DNA from: Streptococcus parasanguinis
Lineage (GTDB): Bacteria > Bacillota > Bacilli > Lactobacillales > Streptococcaceae
Direction of reading: 5' to 3'
Length of the DNA: 64,000 bases
NCBI RefSeq assembly: GCF_019929185.1
Contig: NZ_JAHZPC010000004.1
Location: 124,001-188,000, forward strand
Part shown: positions 27,672 through 41,429 of the stretch, one piece after another
How positions within the stretch are numbered: position 1 is the first letter of the stretch
Layout: each line of letters opens with the position of its first letter
Made by a program: the position numbers and the translations under genes
Notes under the pieces: generated by a model
Database searches by the model: none
The model's input: only the letters and a program-made list of their open reading frames with translations
Told to the model about the DNA's origin: nothing

Positions 27672-29098
27672 TGAAACTATTATTTGTTGCAGCTGAAGGA
27701 GCACCGTTTTCTAAAACAGGTGGTTTGGGAGACGTTATTGGCGCTCTTCCTAAATCCTTAGCGAAAAGTGGTCATGATGTGCGCGTGATCCTCCCTTACT
27801 ATGATATGGTAGAGGCTAAGTTTGGAGATCAAATCGAAGATGTCTTGCATTTTGAGACCAAGGTTGGCTGGAGAAGTCAATATGTTGGTGTGAAACGCAT
27901 TGTGCGCGATGGAGTCACCTTTTACTTTATTGATAACCAACATTATTTCTTTAGAGGTCATGTGTATGGTGACTTCGATGATGGCGAACGCTTTGCCTTC
28001 TTCCAGCTCGCGGCCTTAGAAACGATGGAACGAGTTGACTTCATTCCAGATGTTCTTCATGCCCATGATTACCATACGGCGATGATTCCTTTCTTGCTGA
28101 AGGAAAAATACCGTTGGATTCAAGCTTATCATGGAATTAAGACAGTATTGACCATCCATAATTTGGAATTCCAAGGTCAGTTCGACCCAGGAATGTTGTG
28201 GGATCTTTTCGGAGTTGGATTTGAACGCTATGCAGATGGAACACTTCGATGGAATGATTGCCTGAACTGGATGAAAGCCGGCATTCTATATGCTGACCGT
28301 GTGACAACTGTTTCTCCTAGCTATGCGCATGAGATTATGACTGCTGAATATGGTTGTGGCTTGGATCAGATCCTTCGGATGGAGTCTGGCAAGGTGACCG
28401 GAATTGTTAACGGGATTGATGCAGATCTGTATAATCCTGAAACGGATCCACTCTTGACGTATCACTTCAGTCTCTCAGATCTTTCAGGTAAAGCAGCTAG
28501 TAAACGAGCTCTTCAAGAACGTGTCGGTCTACCTGTTCGCGATGATGTTCCTTTGTTTGGGATCGTCTCTCGTTTGACACGTCAAAAAGGCTTTGACGTG
28601 GTGGTAGAAGAGTTGCATCAACTCTTGCAAAAGGATATTCAGATTGTCTTGCTCGGTACAGGAGATCCTGGATTTGAAAATGCCTTTGCTTGGTTCGGTC
28701 ATGCTTTTCCGGATAAACTGTCGGCTAATATCACATTTGATGTCCAATTGGCCCAAGAAATCTATGCAGCGTCGGATGTCTTCTTGATGCCAAGCCGCTT
28801 TGAACCATGTGGCCTTTCTCAAATGATGGCCATGCGTTATGGAACCCTTCCTCTGGTGCATGAAGTCGGCGGACTTCGAGATACGGTCCAACCGTATAAT
28901 GCTGTTGATGGAAGTGGAACAGGCTTTAGCTTCAATAATTTGTCTGGTTATTGGTTTAACTGGGCAGTTGATGAGGCATTAGCTGTCTACTACAATGACA
29001 AACAGGCTTGGTATGGTCTCCAAGAACAAGCTATGACGCGTGACTTCTCATGGGATACAGCTAGTCAACGATACAATGATTTGTACCAATCCTTATAA
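27671..29098 (+). CDS. glgA: Glycogen synthase (GT5)
   Basis: A 475-residue ADP-glucose:glycogen glucosyltransferase with the KTGGLGD motif (K15) that binds ADP-glucose and the C-terminal [16 protein letters not shown] block. Its start overlaps the glgD stop (TAATG). It is last in the operon: no glycogen phosphorylase gene follows, unlike many Firmicute glg operons, and a terminator stands 16 nt after the stop. Confidence 0.97.
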   Translation: MKLLFVAAEGAPFSKTGGLGDVIGALPKSLAKSGHDVRVILPYYDMVEAKFGDQIEDVLHFETKVGWRSQYVGVKRIVRDGVTFYFIDNQHYFFRGHVYGDFDDGERFAFFQLAALETMERVDFIPDVLHAHDYHTAMIPFLLKEKYRWIQAYHGIKTVLTIHNLEFQGQFDPGMLWDLFGVGFERYADGTLRWNDCLNWMKAGILYADRVTTVSPSYAHEIMTAEYGCGLDQILRMESGKVTGIVNGIDADLYNPETDPLLTYHFSLSDLSGKAASKRALQERVGLPVRDDVPLFGIVSRLTRQKGFDVVVEELHQLLQKDIQIVLLGTGDPGFENAFAWFGHAFPDKLSANITFDVQLAQEIYAASDVFLMPSRFEPCGLSQMMAMRYGTLPLVHEVGGLRDTVQPYNAVDGSGTGFSFNNLSGYWFNWAVDEALAVYYNDKQAWYGLQEQAMTRDFSWDTASQRYNDLYQSL

Positions 29099-29114
29099 AT
29101 AGATCTATGATACT

Positions 29115-29138
29115 AACGCCTTTCGAGGCGTTTTTTGG
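29115..29138 (+). terminator. glg operon terminator
   Basis: AACGCC (29115-29120) pairs with GGCGTT (29127-29132), loop TTTCGA, then TTTT. Confidence 0.85.
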
Positions 29139-29189
29139 TTTGCTTTCTTCCGATAAAGAAAACGGTTTATTTTTTTGAGTTTTAGAGCT

Positions 29190-29198
29190 TGCTAAAAT
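29190..29198 (+). promoter_or_regulatory. Extended -10 promoter of the M26 protease gene
   Basis: TGC-TAAAAT, about 130 nt before the ATG. The leader between is rich in short inverted repeats (for example GGATCC-flanked sequence near 29260-29272). Confidence 0.5.
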
Positions 29199-29331
29199 AG
29201 AAGAAAAAAGATAAGATAGGTAAAGGTAAAAAATCCCGGGAAGGTTCTTATTTCTGGAAAGGATCCCATCCTCTCTAAAAATAATCAGGTCCCTGCTCGA
29301 GGGTTAAATATTACTATATAGGAATTTTAGG

Positions 29332-32300
29332 ATGAAAAAAGCGAAACAAACGTTTGAAAAAATGACCAAATATTCGATTCGGAAATTATCTGTCGGTGTT
29401 GGTCCGGTGGCCATTGGAGCCTTTTTATTAGGAGGAAGCTTGTTAGGAGCTCGTCCTGTCCAAGCTGATCAGATGACTCTACCTGCTCATGTTCACTTAG
29501 GATATGTGACAGAAGAAGAGCTGACTGCTGAAGAAAAAGCACAGGTGATTCATGCAATCCCTGAAGAGTATCAAAATGAAGATACTTTCTATCTCGTCTA
29601 TAAGAAGAAGGAAGCAATTCAGTCGGTTCTTCCTCAGACAGGAAGTCAGGAAGTCGCCCTTTTTGGGCTAAGTCTAGCCACAGCTTCCTTTGCGGTCCTC
29701 TTACTCTCTAAAAAGCACCGGAAGAAGGTCATGGGCGTCCTTTTGATTGGAGCCATGGGACAAAGTCTTCTACTTCCAGTTGAAGTCGCAGCCCTACAAA
29801 ATCAAGTTTTGCGCGCCTATAATCAGGATCTTGCGATCGCATCGAGCAAAGATCTTGCAAATGGCGTGATTCAAATTGACGGCTATGACTATATTGGTTA
29901 TCTGCGCTACCCGTCAGTCCAAAAGACGAGCTTACGAGAGCCAAAGGCTATGCAGGAAACGAAACCTTCTGTAGAAGGAACGATCAAAACAAGTACAGGT
30001 ATTCCACAAGTGGAAGCACAAGCGCGTGTGACCCCAGAAGTCTCTCCAGCCTTTCCTCAAGTTGAAAAACCAAGCCTGGAAGTCTCTACTGAGCCTGTGC
30101 CATTTGAAACTGTCAAACAAGCTGATCCTACATTACCTAAAGGGCAAACCAAGGTGCTGACTGCTGGTCAAAATGGGGAGCGGACCCTATTGACAGAAGT
30201 GAGTGTGGTAGATGGGCAAGAAGTTCGCAGAGTCGTTGAAAGCAAGGTCACTAAAGAACCAGTTTCACAAATTCTTGCTGTTGGGACAAAAGAGGATGTT
30301 CAACCAAGTCCACAACCTACCCCAGTGGTCACAGCTAAGGGGACACAAGAAGAAGGTCATGTCGGTGAAGCTCCTATTCAACCGGAGAACCCAGCCTATA
30401 CAGGTGTGGTGGAAGCTAAGGGGACACAAGAAGAAGGCCATGTCGGCGAAGCCCCTGTTCAACCAGAGAACCCAGCCTATACAGGGGTAGTAGAAGCCAA
30501 GGGAACACAAGAGGAAGGCCATGTTGGTGAAGCTCCTGTACAGCCAGAGAATCCAGCCTATACCGGTGTCATCGAAGCCAAAGGAACGCAAGAGGAAGGC
30601 CATGTTGGTGAAGCTCCTGTACAGCCTGAGAACCCAGCCTATACCGGTGTCATCGAAGCTAAGGGAACACAGGAAGAAGGTCATGTCGGTGAAGCTCCTG
30701 TTCAACCGGAGAATCCAACCTATCAAGTTACGGAAGGGACGGTAACAGAGACAGAAACGGTAATCCTTCCATATGAAACAGAGTATGTAACGGATGCCAA
30801 TCGTTACACCGATGAAGAAAGCCTTCTTCAGAAAGGCGAGGCTGGTAGTCAGGAGATTCGTCGTGTTTATAAGACGGTCAATGGTGAGAAGATTGGCGAG
30901 CCCGTGAGCACGACAACTGAAACGGTAAAAGCTCCTGTGACAGAAAAAATTAGTCGTGGGACTAAGGCGATTGAAGGCCAAACAGAGGAAGTTGCTTTTG
31001 AAGAAATTCCATTTAAGACGGTAACCGAACAAGATGCCACCTTGCTAAAAGGAACCGAAAGGGTTTCTCAAGTCGGTAAAAATGGGAAGAAAAAAATCAC
31101 CAAGGTCTATAAGACCATTAAAGGTGTCAAAACAACGGATGCTCCTACAATTTCTGAAGAAGTAGTAGAACAAGCCCAAGATCAGATCATTCAACAAGGG
31201 ACCAAAGAACTTGATAAGCCTACCTTAACTTTGACCCAGGTCGATAAGGAAGAATTGAAGCGCAGTGCTAAAGCTACTTATCATTTGGATAAACCAGACG
31301 GTGTGACCATCAAGTCCATCCAGGCTGTATTGAAGAAGGGTGATCAAGTGGTGAAAACCCTGACCCTTTCAGAGACGGACTTGGCAGCTGCTTTAGCAGA
31401 CTTGGACTACTACAAGGATTATACGCTCGCAACGACCATGGTGTATGACCGTGGAAATGGGGATGAAGAAGAAGTTCTCAAGGAAGAACCACTGAGAATT
31501 GATCTTAAAAAAGTTGAAATCAAAAACATCAAGGAAACCAGTCTGATTAGCGTGGATGACCAAGGTCTTGAGACCGATAGCAGCCTCTTGTCTGAAACAC
31601 CATCAGATGTGAAGCCTTACTACTTAAAGGTCACTACCTATGATAATAAGGTTACAAAACTAGCCGTTGATAAAATTGAAGAAGTAACGGTAGATGGCGT
31701 GACCCTCTACAAAGTAACAGCCAAAGCTCCTGATCTCATTCAACGGACTGCGGACAACCAGTTCAGTGAGGTCTATGTCCACTATATTGCGAAACCCAAA
31801 GCACATGAAGGTGATATCTACTACAATTTCAACGAACTTGTAAAAGCTATGCAAGCCAATCCGACTGGTACCTTTAAACTGGGTAGCAATATGAATGCGG
31901 CTAATGTCCAGCCAGCAGGGAAATCCTATGTGACCAATGCCTTCAAGGGAATTTTGGAAAGTACGGATGGAAATACATTTGCCATCCATAACATTACAAG
32001 ACCATTATTTGGGAACATCGAAGGTGGCTCGGTTAAGAATCTCTTGCTTGAAAATGTCAATATTGACCTACCTGGGACAGATCGAGTAGCACCAATCGCA
32101 GGTGTTATCAAAAACAATGCAACTGTTGAAAATGTTAAAGTAACAGGAAGTGTTGTCGGGAACAATGACGTAGCAGGGATCGTCAATAAAATTGATGGCA
32201 GTGGGAAAGTAAGTAATGTCGCCTTTATCAGGAAACTGCACGCTGCTGGGAACAAAGGTGGCTATCTAGCGGGTGTTGTTGGTGAGAACTGGAAAGGTGT

Positions 32301-35280
32301 CGTTGAAAAAGCTTACGTTGATGCTGAAATCACTGGGAACAAAGCCAAAGCTGCAGGTCTCGTTTATTCCTCTCAAAATGGTGGAAATAACCACACAGTA
32401 GGTAAAGAAGGGGTTCTCAGAAATTCAGTTGCTAAAGGTTCAATTGAACTCAAAGAAGCGGTTCAATCGGGTGGATTACTAGGGACCAACTGGGCCTTGG
32501 GGACTATTGAAGACAACATCACCATGATGAAAGTCAAAACGGGTGAGATGGTCTTTGGTCACTCAGATATTGACGCAGATGATTACTTCACCTATTCAAG
32601 AACCAAGCGCAATTACAGTGTGGAAGGCGTGAGTGAAGGGAAGAAAAGCTTTAACAACTCCCGTAAAATCCCTAGCATCTCGCTGGCAGAAGCTGAGCAG
32701 AAAATCGATGCAATGGGAATCACTGCTGATAAATTTACCAGCAGTAAACCGATTGAAGATACACTCAATAACCTTGTTAACACAGACGATCAATACAAGG
32801 CAATCACTGCTTATGATGCGACTCGTGAGCTAGCTTACCGCAATATTGCTAAACTGCAACCTTTCTACAACAAAGAATGGATTGTCGACCAAGGGAATAA
32901 ACTGGCTGCAACGAGTCCTCTCTTGACCAAGGAAGTTTTGTCTGTGACCGCTATGAAGGGCAATGATTTTGTCACTGAACTATCGGATGCCGACCACATC
33001 CTGATCCACTACGCAGATAAGACCAAAGATGTCTTCAGCATTTCACCGAAAGAGTCTAATGTCAAACAAGTCAAAGAGTACAGTGTAGCGGAGCTCGGTG
33101 AAGTAGTCTACACGCCGAATATGGTGGACAAAGATCGGAGCGATCTCATTGGTGCCATCGTAGAGAAATTAAGTCCTGTCGAATTACAATCAGATCCAAT
33201 CTACACACATCTTGGTCGAACAGGTCCTAACAAAGTCAATGCCATTAAGAACCTTTACCTTGAAGAAAGTTTCCAAGCAGTCAAGGACAATCTGACTCAC
33301 TTTGTCAAACAACTGGTTGAAAACCAAGACCATCAATTAAATACAGATGAGTCTGCCAAACGGGCCCTCATCAAGAAAGTTGATGACAACAAGGCCGCTG
33401 TTCTTTTGGGTCTCTCTTACCTCAACCGCTATTATGGAGTGAAGTTTGATGATGTCAATCTTAAGCAGCTCATGTTGTTCAAGCCAGACTTCTATGGGAA
33501 GAATGTTGATGTCTTAGACCGTTTGATTGAAATTGGTTCAAAAGAAGACTACATCAAAGGGACTCGTACCCACGATGCCTTCCGTGAAGTTGTGGCTAAA
33601 TCGACTCTTTCTGGTAACTTAAATGACTTCCTGAAATACAATATGGAGCTCTTTACAAGTGATAGAGACTTAAATGATTGGTTCATCAAAGCAACCAAAG
33701 ACAATGTCTATATTGTGGAACCTGAGACGACCAATCCAGCATTCGCGTCTGCTAAACACAGAGCCTATGAGGGCTTAAACAATGATGTTCACGGTAAAAT
33801 GATCTTGCCACTCTTGAACTTAAAAGATGCTCATATGTTCTTGATTTCAACCTACAATACCATGGCCTATAGTTCCTTCGAGAAATATGGCAAGAACACG
33901 GAAGCAGAGCGGAATGCCTTCAAAGCCGAAATTGATAAGGTGGCAAAAGGACAACAGAATTACCTAGATTTCTGGTCACGTCTAGCAACGGATAAGGTTC
34001 GCAATCAACTCTTGAAGAGCAATAATATGGTGCCGACCCCTGTCCTTGATAATCAAAACTACAAGGGTATTAGTACAGACCGTTATGGACATACCAACAG
34101 TGGCAAAGATGTGGCTCCAATCCGTGAATTGTATGGTCCAACCGATCGTTACCATGCGACAGATTGGCGGATGGGAGCAGTGGCGCGAATTTACGGAAAT
34201 CCATATAAAGACGACTCTGTCTTCTTCATGGTGACCGATATGATCAGTGACTTTGGGGTCTCTGCCTTTACCCACGAAACGACGCACGTCAATGACCGTA
34301 TGGTTTACTTAGGTGGTTGGAGACATCGCGAAGGAACTGATATCGAAGCCTTTGCCCAAGGCATGCTCCAAACGCCATCCGTATCCAATCCAAATGGGGA
34401 ATACAAGGCCCTAGGACTCAATATGGCCTATGAACGTCCAAATGATGGAAACCAATGGTACAATACCAATCCGAATGACCTCACATCACGTGAGGACATC
34501 GATCGGTATATGAAAGGCTATAATGATACCCTCATGCTTCTGGATTACCTAGAAGGAGAAGCTGTCCTCAACAAAGGCAGTCAAGACTTGAACAATGCAT
34601 GGTTCAAGAAGGTTGATAAACAATACCGAGGGGCTAACACCAAGAATCAATTTGATAAGGTACGTCCTTTGAGCGATGAGGAAAAAGCCATCACCTTACA
34701 TTCAGTAGATGATCTCATCACCAACAACTTCATGACCAATCGTGGTCCTGGAAATGGAGTCTATAATCCATCTGACTTTGGCTCAGCCTATGTGACGGTG
34801 CCGATGATGACAGGGATCTATGGTGGAAACACCAGTGAAGGGGCTCCTGGAGCCATGTCCTTCAAACACAATACCTTCAGACTCTGGGGTTACTATGGCT
34901 ATGAAAAAGGCTTCTTAGGCTATGCTTCAAACAAGTATAAACAAGAATCCAAACAAGCAGGTCATGCGACTCTAGGGGATGATTACATCATTCAAAAGAT
35001 TTCTGATGGGAAATTCAGTACCCTTGAAGACTGGAAGAAAGCCTACTTCAATGAAGTGGTAACCAGTGCCAAAAATGGACTTCAGGCTATTGACATCGAT
35101 GGGAAGACCTACAATAGCTATGAAGACTTGAAACGTGCATTTGCTGAAGCAGTGGATAAAGATAAGGCTACTCTAAGTAACGGTTCTGTCAAATTTGACA
35201 ATACGGTTGCACTGAAAGAAAAAATCTTTAAGAAATTGCTCCAACAAACAGATAGTTTTAAAACGTCTATCTTTAAATAA
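29332..35280 (+). CDS. Cell-wall zinc metalloprotease, M26 (IgA1 protease/Zmp) family
   Basis: A 1982-residue surface protein. A YSIRK signal peptide (14-18, cleavage after about 45) is followed by LPQTG at 100-104 and two membrane spans (about 107-126 and 134-152); this N-terminal sorting signal is typical of the family. Then come a G5-like domain (about 250-330), five 27-residue repeats (335-465), two more G5-like domains (about 468-545 and 556-630), a beta-helix/GLUG-like region (about 830-1060) and the C-terminal peptidase. The zinc site is H1648-E-T-T-H1652 with E1672 twenty residues on, as in known M26 enzymes. Substrate (IgA1 or another host protein) cannot be told. It stands alone between glg and atp operons. 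Confidence 0.93.
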   Translation: MKKAKQTFEKMTKYSIRKLSVGVGPVAIGAFLLGGSLLGARPVQADQMTLPAHVHLGYVTEEELTAEEKAQVIHAIPEEYQNEDTFYLVYKKKEAIQSVLPQTGSQEVALFGLSLATASFAVLLLSKKHRKKVMGVLLIGAMGQSLLLPVEVAALQNQVLRAYNQDLAIASSKDLANGVIQIDGYDYIGYLRYPSVQKTSLREPKAMQETKPSVEGTIKTSTGIPQVEAQARVTPEVSPAFPQVEKPSLEVSTEPVPFETVKQADPTLPKGQTKVLTAGQNGERTLLTEVSVVDGQEVRRVVESKVTKEPVSQILAVGTKEDVQPSPQPTPVVTAKGTQEEGHVGEAPIQPENPAYTGVVEAKGTQEEGHVGEAPVQPENPAYTGVVEAKGTQEEGHVGEAPVQPENPAYTGVIEAKGTQEEGHVGEAPVQPENPAYTGVIEAKGTQEEGHVGEAPVQPENPTYQVTEGTVTETETVILPYETEYVTDANRYTDEESLLQKGEAGSQEIRRVYKTVNGEKIGEPVSTTTETVKAPVTEKISRGTKAIEGQTEEVAFEEIPFKTVTEQDATLLKGTERVSQVGKNGKKKITKVYKTIKGVKTTDAPTISEEVVEQAQDQIIQQGTKELDKPTLTLTQVDKEELKRSAKATYHLDKPDGVTIKSIQAVLKKGDQVVKTLTLSETDLAAALADLDYYKDYTLATTMVYDRGNGDEEEVLKEEPLRIDLKKVEIKNIKETSLISVDDQGLETDSSLLSETPSDVKPYYLKVTTYDNKVTKLAVDKIEEVTVDGVTLYKVTAKAPDLIQRTADNQFSEVYVHYIAKPKAHEGDIYYNFNELVKAMQANPTGTFKLGSNMNAANVQPAGKSYVTNAFKGILESTDGNTFAIHNITRPLFGNIEGGSVKNLLLENVNIDLPGTDRVAPIAGVIKNNATVENVKVTGSVVGNNDVAGIVNKIDGSGKVSNVAFIRKLHAAGNKGGYLAGVVGENWKGVVEKAYVDAEITGNKAKAAGLVYSSQNGGNNHTVGKEGVLRNSVAKGSIELKEAVQSGGLLGTNWALGTIEDNITMMKVKTGEMVFGHSDIDADDYFTYSRTKRNYSVEGVSEGKKSFNNSRKIPSISLAEAEQKIDAMGITADKFTSSKPIEDTLNNLVNTDDQYKAITAYDATRELAYRNIAKLQPFYNKEWIVDQGNKLAATSPLLTKEVLSVTAMKGNDFVTELSDADHILIHYADKTKDVFSISPKESNVKQVKEYSVAELGEVVYTPNMVDKDRSDLIGAIVEKLSPVELQSDPIYTHLGRTGPNKVNAIKNLYLEESFQAVKDNLTHFVKQLVENQDHQLNTDESAKRALIKKVDDNKAAVLLGLSYLNRYYGVKFDDVNLKQLMLFKPDFYGKNVDVLDRLIEIGSKEDYIKGTRTHDAFREVVAKSTLSGNLNDFLKYNMELFTSDRDLNDWFIKATKDNVYIVEPETTNPAFASAKHRAYEGLNNDVHGKMILPLLNLKDAHMFLISTYNTMAYSSFEKYGKNTEAERNAFKAEIDKVAKGQQNYLDFWSRLATDKVRNQLLKSNNMVPTPVLDNQNYKGISTDRYGHTNSGKDVAPIRELYGPTDRYHATDWRMGAVARIYGNPYKDDSVFFMVTDMISDFGVSAFTHETTHVNDRMVYLGGWRHREGTDIEAFAQGMLQTPSVSNPNGEYKALGLNMAYERPNDGNQWYNTNPNDLTSREDIDRYMKGYNDTLMLLDYLEGEAVLNKGSQDLNNAWFKKVDKQYRGANTKNQFDKVRPLSDEEKAITLHSVDDLITNNFMTNRGPGNGVYNPSDFGSAYVTVPMMTGIYGGNTSEGAPGAMSFKHNTFRLWGYYGYEKGFLGYASNKYKQESKQAGHATLGDDYIIQKISDGKFSTLEDWKKAYFNEVVTSAKNGLQAIDIDGKTYNSYEDLKRAFAEAVDKDKATLSNGSVKFDNTVALKEKIFKKLLQQTDSFKTSIFK
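30334..30726 (+). repeat. Five tandem 81-bp repeats in the M26 protease gene
   Basis: Units of 27 residues starting AKGTQEEGHVGEAP(V/I)Q begin at 30334, 30415, 30496, 30577 and 30658; the last is cut short after PENPTY. Protein identity is high while many third codon positions differ, so the array is not very recent, though units 3 and 4 are nearly alike at DNA level. Copy number probably varies between strains. Confidence 0.92.
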
Positions 35281-35287
35281 TTGAATT

Positions 35288-35318
35288 CTCTCATCTGCTG
35301 AGCAGGTGAGAGTTTTTT
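35288..35318 (+). terminator. Terminator after the M26 protease gene
   Basis: CTCTCATCTGC pairs with GCAGGTGAGAG (one G-T pair), then TTTTTT. Confidence 0.88.
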
Positions 35319-35418
35319 AGAAGGAAAAATGAATAGAGGTGGACAAAGTGTCTAAAAATTAAAAGGAATCAATCGTAGATCGGAAAGATTATCATATTAA
35401 AAAAATAACGTAATTTAA

Positions 35419-35430
35419 CAAAAACGCTTT
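35419..35430 (+). promoter_or_regulatory. Weak cre-like site upstream of the atp promoter
   Basis: AAAAACGCTTTC shares its core with the glgB cre but departs from the consensus at three outer positions. It lies upstream of the -35 box, where CcpA activates at some promoters. Confidence 0.3.
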
Positions 35431-35445
35431 CTTTTCTAGGAAATA

Positions 35446-35475
35446 TTTGACTATTATATCTTTTAGGAGTAAACT
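35446..35475 (+). promoter_or_regulatory. F-ATPase operon promoter
   Basis: TTGACT (35446-35451), 18-nt spacer, TAAACT (35470-35475). Confidence 0.6.
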
Positions 35476-35508
35476 AAGGAGGTAAAATTTATAAAAGGAG
35501 AATTCATC

Positions 35509-35709
35509 ATGAATTTAACATTTTTAGGTCTTTGTTTAGCCTGCTTTGGTGTATCACTGGCAGAAGGTTTGATGATGAGCAGCCTATTGAAATCTGCGTC
35601 TCGTCAACCAGAAATTATTGGTCAATTGCGTAGCCTCTTGATTCTTGGTGTTGCCTTTGTCGAAGGTACTTTCTTCGTAACCTTGGTTATGGCCTTCATT
35701 ATCAAATAA
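35509..35709 (+). CDS. atpE: F-type ATPase subunit c
   Basis: A 66-residue proteolipid of two membrane helices. The polar loop is RQPE (32-35) and the proton-carrying carboxylate is E52 in AFVEGTFF. It forms the rotor ring. Streptococci place atpE first and use the complex mainly to pump protons out at low pH. AAAGGAG precedes the start. Confidence 0.97.
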   Translation: MNLTFLGLCLACFGVSLAEGLMMSSLLKSASRQPEIIGQLRSLLILGVAFVEGTFFVTLVMAFIIK

Positions 35710-35742
35710 GCACTTCTATTTTAGAAAAGGAGGTGTCAAAAC

Positions 35743-36456
35743 TTGGAAGAAAGTATCACTCCAACGATAACTCTTGGACCTGTAACTTTTAATTTGACCC
35801 TACTTGCTATGACCTTGATTGCTGTTTTGGTGGTTTTTGGCTTTATTTATTGGGCCAGCCGTAAAATGACGATCCGACCAAAGGGCAAACAAAATGTGCT
35901 GGAATACGCATATGACTTTGTCGTAGGCTTCACCAAAGGAAATATTGGGGAACATTATATAAAGGACTATTCCTTGTTCTTGTTTGTTCTTTTCCTATTT
36001 CTTTTAGTGGCCAATAACATTGGATTGATGGCTAAAATCGAAACGACCAATGGTTACAATTTGTGGACATCACCAACCGCTAACCTGGGTTATGACTTTG
36101 CCTTTTCATTTTTGATCACCTTAATCGCCCATGTAGAAGGAATTCGCCGACGTGGTGTGAAGGAATATTTAAAGGCTTTTGTGACACCTGGATTTATGAC
36201 CCCCATGAATATTTTGGAAGAATTAACGAACTTTGCCTCCTTGGCACTTCGGATCTTCGGAAATATCTTTGCGGGTGAGGTATTAGCAAGCTTGCTCGTG
36301 AACTTATCACACCAAGCTTTCTATTGGTATCCATTTGCCTTTATTGGTAGCATGGCATGGACTGCATTTTCAATTTTTATTTCATGTATCCAAGCCTATG
36401 TGTTTACCATGTTGTCATCAATCTATATTGGTAAGAAAATTAATGGCGAAGAGTAA
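35743..36456 (+). CDS. atpB: F-type ATPase subunit a
   Basis: A 237-residue membrane protein. The essential arginine lies in [14 protein letters not shown]. It provides the proton half-channels beside the c ring. The start is TTG 35743, chosen because AAAGGAGGTG lies at the right distance and no ATG is near. Confidence 0.95.
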   Translation: MEESITPTITLGPVTFNLTLLAMTLIAVLVVFGFIYWASRKMTIRPKGKQNVLEYAYDFVVGFTKGNIGEHYIKDYSLFLFVLFLFLLVANNIGLMAKIETTNGYNLWTSPTANLGYDFAFSFLITLIAHVEGIRRRGVKEYLKAFVTPGFMTPMNILEELTNFASLALRIFGNIFAGEVLASLLVNLSHQAFYWYPFAFIGSMAWTAFSIFISCIQAYVFTMLSSIYIGKKINGEE

Positions 36457-36475
36457 GTAGAGGAGGAGTAGAAGA

Positions 36476-36970
36476 ATGCATGTATCAATGAGTGAAATTA
36501 TTGGTAACTTTATTCTCATTGCTGGTTCCTTCCTATTATTAATCTTTTTAATAAAGAAATTTGCATGGAACAATATCAATGGAATTTTAGAAGCGCGTGC
36601 CAAAAAGATTACAGATGATATTGATGGAGCAGAATCAGCTCGTCAAAAAGCTGAGGAACTAGCAAGTAAACGTGAAGAAGAGTTGGCAGGTAGCCGCAAA
36701 GAAGCTGCGTCTATCGTCGAAAATGCAAAGGAAACTGCAGAAAAGAACAAATCTCAGATCCTTTCAGAAGCCACTCAAGAAGCAGTACGTTTGAAAGAAA
36801 AAGCGCAACAAGAAATTGCGCATAACAAAGAAGAAGCATTGAACAGTATCAAAGGCGATGTGGCAGATCTCACTGTCAATCTTGCCGGCAAATTGTTGAG
36901 TCAACAGCTGGATGCTGAAGGTCAACGCCAACTGATTGATCGCTATCTTGATGAATTAGGAGAAGCCTAA
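36476..36970 (+). CDS. atpF: F-type ATPase subunit b
   Basis: 164 residues: an N-terminal membrane anchor ([18 protein letters not shown]) and a long charged coiled coil forming the peripheral stalk. Its stop overlaps the atpH start by one base (TAATG). Confidence 0.96.
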   Translation: MHVSMSEIIGNFILIAGSFLLLIFLIKKFAWNNINGILEARAKKITDDIDGAESARQKAEELASKREEELAGSRKEAASIVENAKETAEKNKSQILSEATQEAVRLKEKAQQEIAHNKEEALNSIKGDVADLTVNLAGKLLSQQLDAEGQRQLIDRYLDELGEA

Positions 36971-37506
36971 TGGACAAAAAGCAACTGATGGTGATTGAGA
37001 AATATACCCAGCCTTTTGTTCAATTGGTCTTTGAAAAAGGAGAACAAGATCTTGTCTTTGAAAAATTGACCCAAATCAAGGGCATTTTTGAGGAGACTGG
37101 ACTTGCTAACTTCTTAGCTCATATCGGTGTAGAGGATGAAGAGAAAGCAAAAAGTCTCAGACTTTTTCAACCCTCTGATTCACAATTACTCGACCATTTG
37201 ATTGAAGTGGTTATTCTCAATCATCGTGAAGCCTTATTTTATGACATTGTAACGATTTGTTTGGATCAGATTCAACTGTTGAGCAACGCATTTGTCGTCA
37301 CTGTTACGACAGTTGCTGGTTTGGATCCTGTTCAAGAGCAAAAGCTAATCCCCATTATCGAAAGAAAATTTGGGATTCAAGTTCGCTCAATCCAACAAAA
37401 GATCGATCCAGATTTAATTGGTGGCTTTGTCGTGACAGCCAATCATAAAACGTTGGATACCAGTCTCAAACACCAATTGCAAGTTATAAAATCTAAATTG
37501 AAATAG
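36970..37506 (+). CDS. atpH: F-type ATPase subunit delta
   Basis: 178 residues of the OSCP/delta family, ending in the conserved GGFVVTANHKTLDTSLKHQL stretch. It links the b stalk to the alpha-beta head. Translation is probably coupled to atpF. Confidence 0.95.
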   Translation: MDKKQLMVIEKYTQPFVQLVFEKGEQDLVFEKLTQIKGIFEETGLANFLAHIGVEDEEKAKSLRLFQPSDSQLLDHLIEVVILNHREALFYDIVTICLDQIQLLSNAFVVTVTTVAGLDPVQEQKLIPIIERKFGIQVRSIQQKIDPDLIGGFVVTANHKTLDTSLKHQLQVIKSKLK

Positions 37507-37518
37507 AAAGTGGTGTGA

Positions 37519-39027
<1,509 letters not shown>

Positions 39028-39042
39028 AAATAGGAGTGGAAG

Positions 39043-39924
39043 ATGGCAGTTTCATTAAATGATATAAAAAATAAAATTGCATCCACTAAAAATACCAGTC
39101 AAATTACCAATGCCATGCAGATGGTCTCTGCTGCTAAACTCGGGAAATCCGAGCAAGTAGCCAAGGATTTTCAGGTTTATGCTGCCAAGGTACGTAAGTT
39201 ATTAACAGACTTGCTCCATGGACATGAAACAGAAAATGCCAAGTCCCATCCGATGTTGGTGAGTCGCCCGGTAAAAAAGACAGCTTATATCGTGATTACA
39301 TCTGATCGTGGTTTGGTCGGGGGTTATAATGCCTCCATCCTTAAAACCATGATGGAAATGAAGGCAGAATACCATCCAACTGGAGATGACTTTGAAGTGA
39401 TCTGTATTGGAAGCGTCGGTGCGGATTTCTTCCGTGCCCGTGGGATTCAGCCGGTTTATGAATTGCGTGGTTTGCCTGATCAGCCTAGCTTTAAGGAAGT
39501 TCGCAAGATCATTTCGAAAACAGTCCAAATGTATCAGGAAGGCTTGTTTGATGAGTTATACGTCTGTTACAACCACCACGTCAACAGTTTGACTAGTCAA
39601 ATGCGGGTGGAACAAATGCTTCCAATTATTGATTTGGACCCCAATGAAGCGGATGAGGACTACGCATTGAATCTAGAATTGGAATCTAGTCGAGATGCCA
39701 TTTTAGATCAATTGCTTCCTCAATTTGCTGAAAGCATGATCTATGGTGCCATTATTGATGCTAAAACAGCTGAAAATGCTGCTGGGATGATGGCCATGCA
39801 AACTGCAACAGACAATGCCAAGAAAGTCATTGATGAATTAACGATTCAATACAACCGTGCTCGTCAAGCAGCGATTACACAAGAAATTACCGAAATCGTT
39901 GCGGGTGCTAGCGCCCTTGAATAG
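39043..39924 (+). CDS. atpG: F-type ATPase subunit gamma
   Basis: 293 residues, the central shaft. The N-terminal helix ([20 protein letters not shown]) and C-terminal helix ([18 protein letters not shown]) form the coiled coil turning in the head; [12 protein letters not shown] is the conserved core block. Confidence 0.96.
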   Translation: MAVSLNDIKNKIASTKNTSQITNAMQMVSAAKLGKSEQVAKDFQVYAAKVRKLLTDLLHGHETENAKSHPMLVSRPVKKTAYIVITSDRGLVGGYNASILKTMMEMKAEYHPTGDDFEVICIGSVGADFFRARGIQPVYELRGLPDQPSFKEVRKIISKTVQMYQEGLFDELYVCYNHHVNSLTSQMRVEQMLPIIDLDPNEADEDYALNLELESSRDAILDQLLPQFAESMIYGAIIDAKTAENAAGMMAMQTATDNAKKVIDELTIQYNRARQAAITQEITEIVAGASALE

Positions 39925-40000
39925 TTGTCGGATACAATTTTAAATACAAAAACAGATGCTTGAAAGAGAACTTTTGAGCAGTAGAAATTACTTAGAATAG

Positions 40001-41416
<1,416 letters not shown>

Positions 41417-41429
41417 GAAGAGGTGAAAG

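Noticed and set aside
30334..30726. CRISPR-like array
   Set aside because: The repeats are 81-bp in-frame coding units without unique spacers and belong to the M26 protease.
30265..31032. 255-codon open frame opposite the M26 protease repeats
   Set aside because: It mirrors the 81-bp repeat array in the antisense direction and has no ribosome site; a shadow of the sense gene.
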